Shown here: positions 10,850 to 21,083 of the stretch, piece after piece
Layout: each line of letters starts with the position of its first letter
Numbering within the stretch: the stretch's first letter is position 1
From: Mesoplasma grammopterae ATCC 49580
Lineage (GTDB): Bacteria > Bacillota_I > Bacilli_A > Mycoplasmatales > Mycoplasmataceae
DNA length: 64,000 nucleotides
Direction: 5' to 3'
Assembly: GCF_000701525.1 (NCBI RefSeq)
Contig: NZ_JNJC01000001.1
Location: 266,036-330,035, forward strand
Program-made: the position numbers and the translations under genes
The notes under the pieces: model-generated
What the model saw: the letters and a program-made list of their open reading frames with translations, nothing else
The model's database searches: none
What the model was told of the DNA's origin: nothing

Positions 10850-11592
10850 TACACTACCTCACTTATATGTATTAAGAAAACATCTATTGCTAAATTTGTT
10901 TGAAATGTAAATTTTAAATCATTAATTAACTGCAATGTTGCTTCTGCTACATTTAAATATTTTTTTATTATTGTTCTATTATATGCAACTTCTAGCATAG
11001 CAATTAATTCAGACTTATCAATCTTTTTTAAATTAGTGTTTGCAAGTAAAATTGAGTTTTTATCTTTTTCTAAAAGTTCTTCAATAATATTTTTAGATGA
11101 TTGATCTTGATTTTCATTTTCTAAAACAATTAATTTACATCTTGATCTTATAGTTGGCAAAACTTGACTTTTATTTTTAGTTAATAAAATAGCGATTGTA
11201 TTTTCAGGGGGTTCTTCAATAAATTTTAATAAAGAGTTTGCAGATTCATTTTTTAAATTTTCTGCATTAGATAAAACATATACCTTAAACTTATTAACTT
11301 CATTAGTCGTCAAAGAAAACTTTTGCATAAGCTCAACAACATCATTTTTGTTTATTGCAAGACTTCCATCTCCTAATACTACAAAATTTGACAAACTTTT
11401 ATTTTCAAATCTTTTGCAGTTATCACAAGAATCTTTTTCAGTACTTAAGTTTTCACAAAAAATTGTTCTAGATAAATTGTTTGCAAAATCATTTAAAGCT
11501 TCTTGATTATCGTTTGAAATTAATATAGAGCTAAACATCTTTTTATTTTTTAATTGCTCAACAAATTTTTCTAACGCTTCTCTTTTTTTCAT
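10849..11592 (-). CDS. holB: DNA polymerase III delta' subunit
   Basis: 247 residues, a clamp-loader subunit. It has the zinc-type cysteines near residues 46-60 (C..DSCDNC) and SLLKFIEEPPENT and TIRSRCKLI (the SRC finger motif). The canonical Walker A is replaced by ISNDNQEALN, as expected for a non-ATP-binding delta'. It shares 22 bases with the end of tmk and is followed without gap by trmN6. Confidence 0.9.
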   Translation of the reverse strand: MKKREALEKFVEQLKNKKMFSSILISNDNQEALNDFANNLSRTIFCENLSTEKDSCDNCKRFENKSLSNFVVLGDGSLAINKNDVVELMQKFSLTTNEVNKFKVYVLSNAENLKNESANSLLKFIEEPPENTIAILLTKNKSQVLPTIRSRCKLIVLENENQDQSSKNIIEELLEKDKNSILLANTNLKKIDKSELIAMLEVAYNRTIIKKYLNVAEATLQLINDLKFTFQTNLAIDVFLIHISEVV

Positions 11593-12206
11593 AATTCAAT
11601 CTTTTCTAAGATAACTTTTTTAGTTTGTTCAAAAACCTCTTCAGGTGATTTTGAAGCATCAATGACAGTTATTCTATTTGGTTCTTTAACCACTAATTCT
11701 TCGAAAGCTAATTTTACTGCTTCTTTAAACTTTCTTCCTTCTTCATCTAATCTATTCTTTTCTTCAGGTCTTGCAGAAAGTCTTTTTTCAGCATCCTCAA
11801 AACTTAATTCAAAATATAAAGTTAGATCAGGAAGAAATCCTTGAAGAATATTTTTTTGTAACTCATTTAAGTAATCAACTCCAAGCCCTCTAGCTCCACC
11901 TTGATATGCGGTTGTTGAGTCCATAAATCTGTCAGATATAACTATATATCCTTTTTCAAGATAAGGTTTGATAACTTTTTCAAGGTGCTCTTTTCTTGCA
12001 GCAATAAAAAGCAAAGCCTCTGTTCAAGGTTCCATTCCTACACCATCCTTATTTAAAATTAATTCTCTAATTTTTTCAGATAGTGGTAGCCCACCAGGCT
12101 CTCTAGTCATAACTACTTTATAATTCAAATCTTCTAAATATTGTTTTACTCTTTGTAATGCAGTTGTTTTTCCACTACCATCCATTCCTTCAATTGTTAT
12201 GAACAT
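11571..12206 (-). CDS. tmk: Thymidylate kinase
   Basis: 211 residues; phosphorylates dTMP to dTDP. The P-loop [10 protein letters not shown] is at 6-15, with TREPGG and the dTMP-site motif [12 protein letters not shown] following. A TGA at 11589-11591 would stop a standard-code reading at 205 residues. With UGA as Trp the protein runs on (WKKEKR) to TAG at 11571, overlapping holB by 22 bases. Start is one base after the recR stop. Neighbours dnaX, recR and holB are the usual Firmicute set. Confidence 0.95.
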
Positions 12207-12207
12207 A

Positions 12208-12798
12208 TTAAACCTCGTATTTCTTTCTATTTTTAAATGCGCTTTCAAGTGTTGTTTCATCCATATAATCAAGGCTGCCACCCATTGGTATACCTTTTGC
12301 TATTCTTGTTATGTTTATATTCATGTTTTTAGTTAATTGATAAATATAATTTGTTGTTAGTTCTCCTTCAAAAGTTGCATTTAATGCTAATATCAATTCA
12401 GTATTTTTTTCAATTCTTGATAATAAGCTTTCAAAATTTATATCTGATGGTGATCTTTTTTTGTTTAGATTTATTTCTGATCCAAGTACATGATAAAGAC
12501 CTTTATATTTATTTATTTTTTCAATATTATTAACATCAAGTTGACTTGCAACAACACAAATAACATTCTGGTTTCTAGTTTCATCTGAGCAAATTAAACA
12601 TTCATTTTTAATTTCATAGTAATTGCAAATAGGACAAATAGAAAAATTGTCTTTTATAAAATTTAATTGTTTAGAAAAATTGTCTAAAGCAAATTTATCT
12701 ATAATTAAATTATTTACCAATCTCTCACTTGTCTTTTTAGTAAGTCCATTGTTTTTATTTACATTATTTATAATTTCTTCAAACAATTCGTTATTCAT
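12208..12798 (-). CDS. recR: Recombination mediator protein RecR
   Basis: 196 residues. RecR is a ring-shaped Toprim protein of recombinational repair that normally works with RecF and RecO. It shows the helix-hairpin region with [10 protein letters not shown], the zinc finger CPIC ... CLIC (about residues 55-70), the Toprim segment from VICVVAS onward, and the C-terminal [16 protein letters not shown]. Start follows GAGGAT, five bases from the dnaX stop. No recF is seen at the usual place after dnaN. Confidence 0.95.
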   Translation of the reverse strand: MNNELFEEIINNVNKNNGLTKKTSERLVNNLIIDKFALDNFSKQLNFIKDNFSICPICNYYEIKNECLICSDETRNQNVICVVASQLDVNNIEKINKYKGLYHVLGSEINLNKKRSPSDINFESLLSRIEKNTELILALNATFEGELTTNYIYQLTKNMNINITRIAKGIPMGGSLDYMDETTLESAFKNRKKYEV

Positions 12799-12800
12799 AA

Positions 12801-14696
12801 CTAATCCTCTATTTCTAATTCATCTATATTAAATAATCTTGATGCTGCCTCAATTGTTTTGTCATCAAAATGACTTAGCACCATTGATTGTTTTTTCTTG
12901 TCAAAATATGAATCATAATTTATTTCTTCATAACTTGGTAATTGATTAATTTCTTTAAGTCTCTTAAATGATATTTTAACTTCATTTCAAAGAGTTTCAT
13001 CAATTGGTAAAAATAAAGCTTTTCCAAATTCTTTTTGAATAGACTCTCTATATTCTTCATTTTGTAAAAATACTAATAGATTATTTACATTCTCAAAATC
13101 ATCAGCTCTTAAAAGGATTTCATTTTGAGATGCAGCTATAACTTTAAAGTTGAAAAGATTAATATATTTTTTTGCTAAATCAGGATTTAATAAATTATTT
13201 TGTTCATCCACTTTAAAGAAGCTATTTATTTTATTTTCAATATCTTCTCTTTTATTTTTATTGGCTCCAACTAATAAGTTTATAACTTCATTAATTTCTA
13301 CTTTATAAGTTTTCTTTTCTTCATTATCAACTAAATTTTTATTTAACTGTATTTTTAAATTTGTTAATGTTTTTAATTCATAATCATCATTTATTGAAAC
13401 ACTTTCTTCCTTTATTTCAATATCATTTACTTGTGTAATTTCTTCTTCAAATGTTTGTATTGGTTGTTGTATAACTTCTTCTTTTATTTCTTCAACTTTT
13501 TCTATTAAAATTTGTTTTTCTGTTTCTTGTATATGATTTGGTTCATCAATGACTTCTTTTACAATTATGTTTTCTTGAATTGTTGAAACACTTTCTTCAA
13601 TTTTTATTTTATGTTCAGTTGGTGTTTTTAAAGTTTTTAATAAGCTAATTAATAAATAATTAAAATTAATATTTGTGCCTTTTGTTTTTGCATATGCTTC
13701 ACTTAAATTATCAGCCACTTCAAATAATGACTTTACATTTACTTTGGCAAATTCATTTAAATCAGATTTGTCTAACATATTTAAAACATTTTCGTCATTT
13801 GTAAATTTGAACTCAATTATTTCTTTTATTATTTCTATTAAACTTAAAGTGAAAACATCAAAATCCATTCCTTGATTATTAGCTTTTTCAAAATAATTTA
13901 TGATTGTTGCTGGATCATTATTTAAGATATTAGTTAATATTTTCATTTTTTCATTTTTTGTTGCAACATAAAAAACTGATTTTAAATCTTCAACTGTTAT
14001 ATGATCTGAAGTTACAGTCATTAATTGTTCAATTACGTTTGATGCATCTCTTAGTGATCCTTCTGAAATAATTGCTATTTCTTCAAGTACAGCTTTATCA
14101 ATTGTATATCCTTCATTTTCACAAATGAAACTTAATCTATTCATCAATGATATTCTGTCTATTTTTTTAAAATTAAATATCTGACATCTTGAAAGTATTG
14201 TTGCTGGTATTTTTGCATATTCAGTAGTTGCTAAAATAAATATTGCATGAACAGGAGGTTCTTCAAGTGTTTTAAGTAATGCATTAAAAGCCGCTTTTGT
14301 TAACATATGAACTTCATCTATTATGTAAATTTTGTATTTACCTATAAACGGTAATGAATTAATATTATTTTTTATTTCTCTAATTTCATCAACACCATTA
14401 TTAGATGCTGCATCCATTTCTATAATGTCAGGATTTCTTTGTTCATTTGAAGCTATACAACTTTCACAAACTTCACAAGCAAGTCCATCTTTAATATTTA
14501 AACAATTAACACTTTTGGCTAAAATTCTTGCTATTGATGTTTTTCCAGTTCCTCTTTGACCTGCAAAAAGAAATGAGTGACTTATTTTATTATTTTTTAA
14601 TTCGTTCTTTAATATTTCAACAACATTTTGGTGCCCTGCTATGTCACCAAAATTACTTGGTCTATATTTTCTGTATAAAGCTTTATTTTGTTCCAT
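12801..14696 (-). CDS. dnaX: DNA polymerase III gamma/tau subunit
   Basis: 631 residues; the clamp-loader ATPase. Walker A GQRGTGKTS, the zinc cysteines CLN...CEVCESC, Walker B DEVHMLT and ILSRCQIF are all present in the first ~200 residues. A long acidic/Gln-rich middle (about 370-490) precedes the tau-like C-terminal domain. A UGA at 12987 must be read as Trp to reach the TAG at 12801. I chose ATG 14696 because GGAGG lies just upstream and MEQNKALYRKYRP is the family N-terminus; an upstream in-frame ATG at 14789 lacks support. Confidence 0.95.
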
Positions 14697-14836
14697 GAAT
14701 CCTCCAACTAATAAATTATATTTATTATTAATTTTAACATTTTTGAGTGTTTTTATAAACCTCTTGTGTGTAATTAACATATAAATCAATACTAATTTTA
14801 ATATTGATCAAAAGCCTGAATAATATAGCTATTTTA

Positions 14837-14860
14837 AAATAAAAAAGCCCTATGGGCTTT
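14837..14860 (-). terminator. Intrinsic terminator after tadA
   Basis: Perfect AAAGCCC/GGGCTTT stem (14844-14860) with a 3-base loop and a U-rich tail on the minus strand. Confidence 0.85.
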
Positions 14861-14868
14861 GCTCTATC

Positions 14869-15297
14869 TTATCTTTTCATTTGAAAAAAATCTGAAATTA
14901 TTTTTTGGTATTTTGATTGAAGTTCTTCATCATCAAGTTTAAGCATATTTACTTTAATTTGATCTATGTTCACATAGTTTCTAAAACTCAACTTTACATT
15001 TTCTGTTAAATAAATTATTTCTTTTATCTTTGCCTGTTTTATTGCACCATAACACATCAAACAAGGTTCTAAAGTTGTAAATAGTGTATATTCAGAAAGG
15101 TTACCATTTTTTATTTTTTTAAAAGCCTTGTTCATAACATTTATTTCAGCATGACCTGTTATTTTTTTAATTTTATAACTATTATTTTTTGACTTAAAAA
15201 CTATTTTATTGTCTTTTATTAAACAAGAAAAAACTGGTATATCTTTTGATTTATTTTTAACTTTAATTTTATTTATATATTTATTTAAATTCTTCAT
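14869..15297 (-). CDS. tadA: tRNA-specific adenosine deaminase
   Basis: 142 residues with the cytidine/adenosine deaminase zinc site: HAE (49-51) and PCLMC (Cys79, Cys82). TadA deaminates the wobble adenosine of tRNA(Arg ACG) to inosine. It is shorter and more Lys-rich than most TadA proteins. It lies between the SRP RNA gene and dnaX, the common Firmicute position for tadA, which favours TadA over a free cytidine deaminase. Confidence 0.88.
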   Translation of the reverse strand: MKNLNKYINKIKVKNKSKDIPVFSCLIKDNKIVFKSKNNSYKIKKITGHAEINVMNKAFKKIKNGNLSEYTLFTTLEPCLMCYGAIKQAKIKEIIYLTENVKLSFRNYVNIDQIKVNMLKLDDEELQSKYQKIISDFFQMKR

Positions 15298-15313
15298 ATT
15301 TTAATTATAAACA

Positions 15314-15394
15314 AAAAACCGTGATACAAGACACATTCCCTTATAGCTGCTACCTTCCGGTCCTGACTCATTCGGGCGTAATCTTTATCACGGC
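15314..15394 (-). ncRNA. ffs: Signal recognition particle RNA, small bacterial type
   Basis: On the minus strand the ends GCCGTGATA and TATCACGG pair to close a hairpin of about 76 bases. It carries the universally conserved SRP domain IV: CAGGACCGGAAGGTAGCAGC with the GGAA tetraloop. A U-run follows at the 3' end. This is the short Mollicute/4.5S form without an Alu domain. Confidence 0.95.
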
Positions 15395-15400
15395 AATATT

Positions 15401-15406
15401 ATTATA
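15401..15406 (-). promoter_or_regulatory. -10 element of the SRP RNA
   Basis: A perfect TATAAT on the minus strand ends seven bases before the predicted 5' end of the SRP RNA. No good -35 is evident. Confidence 0.6.
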
Positions 15407-15429
15407 CATTTAAAATTGCTTTTTTAAAA

Positions 15430-16230
15430 CTAATCCAATTTAATATCACTCAAACTATCAATAATAAATTTGGCTTTATCTCTTATGTTTTCATTATGTT
15501 CTTGCCTTACTATATAAGAATTGTCATAAAACTCTTTAAACATTGATAAATCATTATTATCATCACCAGCAACAATTATATCATCATTACATATATTGAA
15601 AACTTTCGCCATTTCTTTTATTGCATTACCTTTAGAAACATTTGCATGATGTATCTCATTAAAAGTTATTTCTTTTAAATTATTAGAAACATAACTAAAC
15701 TTTAAATTTTTATTTTCAAGTGTTTGCATAAGTTTTGTTCAGACAGATGGTGTACAACTCATTTTAAAACATATTATTTGTTTACCATCTATGTAATCAA
15801 AAGATCTATTTTGTGGTTTCATACCCATAAAAGTTATTTCCATCCCTTCTTTTCAAAAGTCATGATAAAAGAAATCTTCTTCACCTTTAAATGAATAAAC
15901 AAGACTAAATATTTCGCTTCTATTATTTTTAACAAATTCGATTATTTCTATTGATAAATTTTCATCTAAATATTGAGAAAAAATTTCTTTTCCTTGATTG
16001 TCATATATAGCTGCACCTGCATTAGTTAAATAATAATCAGGTAAAAAATCAGGATAGGTTTCTTTAATATGTTTATCTATATGCTCAAAAGGTCTACCAG
16101 TTGATATTATTATTTTATTTCCTTTTTGTTGTAAGTTCTTAACAAAATTCATATCTTTTTCAGATATTATATTTTTTTCATTTTTACTGTTTCTTAAAGT
16201 TCCATCAAAGTCTGTAAATAATCATTTCAT
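15430..16230 (-). CDS. Cof-type HAD-family sugar phosphatase
   Basis: 266 residues. HAD motif I is DFDGT (7-11), motif II STGRPF follows, and motif IV is GDDNNDLSMF near the C-terminus; the cap between them is of the Cof (IIB) type. Such enzymes dephosphorylate sugar phosphates, FMN or similar small molecules. Start is ATG 16230 with a GGAGA upstream. The substrate cannot be told from the sequence. It stands alone between the SRP RNA and the yidC terminator. Confidence 0.88.
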
Positions 16231-16298
16231 TATAAAAATCTCCATATTTGCTTCTACAAAAATTATACATTTAATGCCTTATTTAAAATTAATTTTTA

Positions 16299-16325
16299 AT
16301 AAAAAAATAACAGTTTCCTGTTATT
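16299..16325 (-). terminator. Intrinsic terminator after yidC
   Basis: Perfect AATAACAG/CTGTTATT stem (16306-16325), loop of 4, with a U7 run on the minus strand. Confidence 0.85.
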
Positions 16326-16329
16326 TAAA

Positions 16330-17577
16330 TTATTTACTTAGTTTTGTTAATCTTCTTTCTTCTTGTCGTTTTCTACGTTGAACTTCTTGCACAGAACGAT
16401 TTGCTTTGTGTTGATTTCAGAAGAAGAAACCTAGAGTTTGAATTATTTGGAAAGTTGATGAGAATATTCAATAAATTGCAACCCCTGAGGCAACTGACGC
16501 AACAACAAAGATAAATACAAAGGCAAATACACCTTGCATGATAAATTGTTTTTTACGTGATTTTCTTTGTGCTTCAGTTAATGTTATTGATTTTTGTTTA
16601 ATTGATTGTAAAACAAGTGGTAATAACATTGAGATGATTTGCAATGGTAAATAAACAGCAAGTAGTGATAGATAGATTACTTCACCATTTAACATTTGAG
16701 ATCATGGTTTTTCAATTAATGCAATCATACCTACGTTAGCAATTTTTAATGATTTTGTTGATCTAACAATGGCATAAATAGCGAATAGGAATGGCATTGA
16801 TGCGAAAGCCCCTGCCATTGATGAAAATGGTGAGAAGCCTTCCTTCTTTTGAAGAGCTTGCATCTCAGCTGACATTTTTTGTCTTGCCTGAGGTGATTTA
16901 TCACCTTTATATTTAGCTTGAATGTCAGCTTGTTTTAATTGGAAAGCTTGTTGTTTGTGCTGATTTACTTGAGATTTTCAAGTAAATGCCAACGAAATAG
17001 ATTTAATAATAATAACTGTAAACAAGATAGCAAATATAACTGATACACCATAACTTGTATTACCTAGTTCTGGATTCAATGTTCCGGACATACCTTTTAT
17101 TAATGAGTTAAGTAATAAGGCTGTTGGATAAACGAAGAATCCATAGAAAGGTGAGCCTGTTTTTGAGAATGCTTCTGATCATGAACTAATAACATTATAA
17201 GCATATTGCTGTCCATTTAAACCTGTTACAATAACAGCTCAGTTTTGAGAAGGTTTTTCACCCAATGCGGAAATAACTATTTCAAATGAAACCCCTGGCA
17301 TATATACTCTTCTACCAGTCATATCTGTTACTTCTTGAATTAAATATGGATCTTGATACATTTGTACACAACCTCAAATCATTGAGATTATAATGAATAA
17401 AAATCCTAAAATTTTAAATCATTTTCAAATTAACTTTAATATTCTTTTTCTATCATTACTGTCTGACATTTTTTGTCAAAAAGTTTTTTTTGTTTTTGTG
17501 GTGCTATTTGAGTTCATGTATGACATAACCCCGTTTTTCTTTGGGTTAGACATAAATAATTGATTTTCATTATACAA
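16330..17577 (-). CDS. yidC: Membrane protein insertase YidC
   Basis: 415 residues. YidC/OxaA inserts and folds membrane proteins. An N-terminal membrane segment (about 50-70) is followed by an external domain and then the conserved five-helix core, with a basic cytoplasmic loop containing KSPQARQKMSAEMQAL and a final IQTLGFFFWNQ helix. The C-terminal tail is Arg/Lys-rich. The start is probably TTG 17577, eight bases from AGGAGG; an ATG at 17553 is the alternative. Several UGA Trp codons are present. It follows rpmH-rnpA as in most bacteria. Confidence 0.93.
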
Positions 17578-17593
17578 AATTAGCACCTCCTTG

Positions 17594-17926
17594 CTATTTT
17601 AAAAATCTAACAACTAATTTGTTTAATTCCTTTTGATTTTGATCAAATGAATTTTGCATCATTCTGTTTCTTGCGATAATTATGATATCGTATGAGAATT
17701 CAGGCAATATTTTTATCTGATCTTGAATCATCATTCTAATTTGTCTTTTAATTTTATTTCTAGTAACTGCGTTGCCTAATTTTTTACCAACACTTATACC
17801 ATATCTAAAATATCCTTTATCGTTTTTAGAATAATAAATTACAAATGCAGAATTTCTATGAAATTCTTGCTTACTTATTATTTCTTGAAATTCAAAATTC
17901 TTTTTTATAATTTTTTTATTTTTCAT
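17594..17926 (-). CDS. rnpA: Ribonuclease P protein component
   Basis: 110 residues, basic, with the RnpA signature GNAVTRNKIKRQIR near residues 52-65. It binds the RNase P RNA for tRNA 5' maturation. It lies 12 bases after rpmH and directly before yidC; the yidC Shine-Dalgarno begins beside its stop codon. The rnpB RNA is not in this window. Confidence 0.95.
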   Translation of the reverse strand: MKNKKIIKKNFEFQEIISKQEFHRNSAFVIYYSKNDKGYFRYGISVGKKLGNAVTRNKIKRQIRMMIQDQIKILPEFSYDIIIIARNRMMQNSFDQNQKELNKLVVRFLK

Positions 17927-17938
17927 TACACAAAAAAA

Positions 17939-18073
17939 TTAAGCAGTTAATTTAGCTCTACCTTTTGCTCTACGAGCTTTGATAACTTTTCTTCCATTCT
18001 TAGTAGCCATTCTAGCTCTAAAACCGTGAACACGAGCGTGTTTAATTTTTGATGGTTGTCAAGTTCTTTTCAT
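17939..18073 (-). CDS. rpmH: Large ribosomal subunit protein bL34
   Basis: 44 residues, beginning [18 protein letters not shown] with UGA as the Trp codon, and ending in a basic KGRAKLTA tail. It is the classical first gene on the left of oriC. A TATAAT on the minus strand at 18113-18118 is the likely -10, and AAGGGGG lies upstream of the ATG. Confidence 0.97.
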
Positions 18074-18371
18074 TGTATTCAAACCCCCTTTTAAAGTTGA
18101 TAATTCTTGTTAATTATAATATAAGTGCTGGAAAAAGTATAGTTTTTTATTGTTATTTTTAAGAAAATTCATCCATTGTGTTTTTATATGAATTTTTTCA
18201 ACATTTTTTATAACCTTTTGTGGAAAAGTGGAAAAAAGATATATAAATACTAAACTATTGCTTTTTGTCGTTATTCATTATGTTTATTTCATTTTAAAAT
18301 ATTTTTTTATCCACACATTGTGGAAAACTTTTATTATTATGTGTTTTAATTTATTTTATGGGGGATTTAAT
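18074..18371. other. Origin region upstream of dnaA with DnaA boxes
   Basis: This 298-bp AT-rich stretch holds no gene. It contains three DnaA-box matches: TTTTCCACA on the minus strand at 18219-18227, the perfect consensus TTATCCACA on the plus strand at 18307-18315, and TTTTCCACA on the minus strand at 18319-18327. The last two form an inverted pair three bases apart. The minus-strand rpmH promoter and the dnaA promoter also lie here. It is the left part of a bipartite oriC. Confidence 0.85.
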
Positions 18372-19703
18372 ATGGAAACAAAAGCACTATGAGAAAAATT
18401 AATTAATAAGTTGAAGAAAGAAAAATTAATAGATCAAGACATTATTGAAGAATATATTGTTACTTCAGAATTAATTAAAATTTCAAATACAGAGTTTATA
18501 ATCCTTGTTAGATCTAATCTTGGTGTAACTATTTTAAATGAATTTAAAGAAGTGTTTATTTATGAATTTAAATCTGTTTTAAGCAGTTATGTGTCTGTTG
18601 AATTTTCAACTAAAGAAATTTTTGAAAAAAATACAAAAAAAGAGAATAAAAAAGAACCCGCAAATACTGTTTTACCTGAAAATGCACTTACTTTTGAGAA
18701 TTTTATAGTTGGATCAAGTAATAAACAAGCTAATTTAGCTGCTAAAAATGTTGTTGCAAACCCTGGTATGAGTTTTAATCCTTTATTTATTTATGGAGAT
18801 TCAGGACTGGGTAAAACACATTTATTACAAGCTGTTAAAAATCAAGCAGAATTAAATGGTAAAAAAGTTTTATATTTAACATCTGAAGAATTCACAAAAA
18901 GAATTGTTAATGCTTTAAATAAAGGTGATTTAAGTGAAATAGAAGAATTAAAAACTGAGATAAATTCTAATGAATTCTTTATCTTAGACGATGTTCAATT
19001 TTTAAGTAAAAAAGATAAAACAAACGAGTTTTTCTTTAACATTATTAATAATTTTACTGAAAATGGTAAACAATTAGTTTTTTCTAGTGATAAAACTCCT
19101 GAATTGTTAAATGGTTTTGATAAAAGAATGATAACTAGGTTTAATTCTGGTTTATCAACACCTATTAATGCTTTAGATATTCCAACTGCCAAATTGATAA
19201 TTGAAGCTGAAATTAAAAAGCAAGGTTTAAAACAAAAAATTACAGAAGATGCTGTTATTTACTTAGCTCAAAACTTTAGCGATGATGTTAGAAAAATCAA
19301 AGGTTTAGTCAATAGATTACTTTTCTTTGGTATTCAAAACGATTTAGGTCACATTATTGACTTGGAAGATGTTATTGACTTGTTTAAAGATACACCTTCA
19401 GCTAATTTGGGATTATTAAATGTTAAAAAAATTAAAGAAGTTGTTGCTAAAAAATACGATGTTACTATAAAAGCTATTGATGGTAAGGCAAGAACAACTG
19501 CTATAAAAAATGCTAGGCATCTTTCTATGTATTTTGCAAAAATAATTTTAAACCATACATCAACTCAAATTGGTGCAGAATTTGGTGGAAGAGATCATAG
19601 TACAGTTTTAAGTGCTATTTCGCGTATTGAAAAATTAATATATAAAGAAAAAGAATTTAAAAAAATAGTTGAGTCTTTAAAAAACGAAATAATAGGAAAA
19701 TAG
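18372..19703 (+). CDS. dnaA: Chromosomal replication initiator DnaA
   Basis: 443 residues. DnaA binds DnaA boxes and melts oriC. It has an N-terminal domain I starting METKALWEKL (UGA Trp), a short linker, and the AAA+ domain with Walker A GDSGLGKT (142-149) and Walker B FILDDVQFL. The C-terminal domain IV has the DnaA signature around GGRDHSTVLSAI. ATG 18372 is chosen because it restores domain I; GGGGGA lies upstream. DnaA boxes flank the gene, allowing autoregulation. Confidence 0.98.
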
Positions 19704-19926
19704 ATGTTAATCTACATCTTTTTTTGTGTGGAAAAGAATTTAAACTTGTTGAATAAAAAGTGGCTTAAACCTTTATTTATCTTTGTTTGTGAGTGTTTTC
19801 CACATATCAACTGCATTATAAATATTACTTATATAAAGAATAATATAATATATAAAAGCATACGTGTTTCTTTTGTTTTTATTTAATAAATATGAGATAA
19901 TATATATTGTACATAAGAGGTGTTAT
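19704..19926. other. Origin region between dnaA and dnaN with DnaA boxes and AT-rich DUE
   Basis: No gene. Two DnaA boxes flank the middle: TTTTCCACA on the minus strand at 19727-19735 and on the plus strand at 19796-19804. The following ~55 bases are almost pure A/T and are the best candidate for the DNA unwinding element. The dnaN promoter also falls here. Confidence 0.75.
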
Positions 19927-21048
19927 ATGAGATTAAGTATAAATAAATCAGTTCTATTAAATGAACTAACAAAGGCAAGTAAATTAATTGAACTAAAAAA
20001 TGTTAACCCAGCATTACAAGGGGTTTACATGGAAGTTAGTTTTGATAAACTTGTTATAGTTTCATCAAACACGTCTACATCTTTTAAAGCTGAATTAAAT
20101 AATGAAAACTCAGATTTAATCATAGAACAACCAGGACGTATATTAGTTAAACCTAAATTTATTTTAGAATTACTTAGAAAGTTAGACAGTGAGTTTGTAA
20201 CACTTTCTACATTTGCTGAAAATGAATTAGAAATAATAACAGAAAAATCAAATTTAAAAGTTTCTATATTAAATGTAGAAGAATTCCCATTAATTGGTTT
20301 TGTTGAAAATGGTTTAGAATTATCTATTGATTCTCAAGAATTTAAAAGCACACTTAGTCAAACTATAAGTTCAATTAATGAATGAAACCAAAAAGTTGTT
20401 TTAGCTGGAATGAATTTAAAAATAAAAGATAACAAAATATCATTTGTTACAACTGACTTATTTAGAGTTAGTTTAAAAGAAATTGTTTTAAATGAAGCAA
20501 CTAATCAGGAAGTAGATATTATTATTCCATACAAAACTTTAATGGAATTAAGAAACTTAATAGAAAACGTTAAAGAATTTAAAATTATAATACATGATAC
20601 TAATGCAACATTTAAATTAGATAATGATTTATTGCAATCTACTTTAATTGATGGAAGATATCCAAATGTTCATTCAGCTTTCCCTACAACACATGAAATT
20701 AAATTAGAATTAAAAGCTAAAACATTATTAAAAGTTTTAAGTAGATTTGAATTAACAAATGATCAAAACATTACTTCAGTTGTTAATTTAGAAATTGAGC
20801 AAAGTGGAATTATATTAAAAACAACAATTGCTGAAACAGTTAAATATGAAGAAAAATTTACAGAATATAAATATGAAGGTTCAAGTAACTTAAATATTAA
20901 CTTTAATACAAAATATTTAATTGAAGCTATAAGAAGTTTTGATGATCAATTAATTCATTTAACTTTTAATTCTCAAAACAAACCTGTATTAATAACAGGA
21001 GCACAAAAAAGAGATTTAAAACAAGTAGTTTTACCAACTTATGCATAA
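19927..21048 (+). CDS. dnaN: DNA polymerase III beta sliding clamp
   Basis: 373 residues, the expected length for the three-domain clamp. The N-terminus MRLSINKSVLLNEL and C-terminus ITGAQKRDLKQVVLPTYA resemble Firmicute DnaN. One UGA Trp codon (20383) lies inside. Start follows AGAGGTG. A strong terminator follows. recF is absent from its usual position downstream. Confidence 0.97.
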
Positions 21049-21051
21049 TAA

Positions 21052-21083
21052 AAAATCAGGAAACTTCCTGATTTTATTTTTTT
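21052..21083. terminator. Bidirectional terminator between dnaN and the MreB-like gene
   Basis: AAAATCAGGA... paired with ...TCCTGATTTT, with a T-run on the plus strand and a U-run on the minus strand. It serves the convergent dnaN and MreB-like genes; the stop codon of the latter lies within the 3' arm and T-run. Confidence 0.8.

Noticed and set aside
14697..14789. An upstream ATG that would add 31 residues to dnaX.
   Set aside because: No Shine-Dalgarno precedes it, while GGAGG lies directly before the family-standard start MEQNKALYRKYRP.
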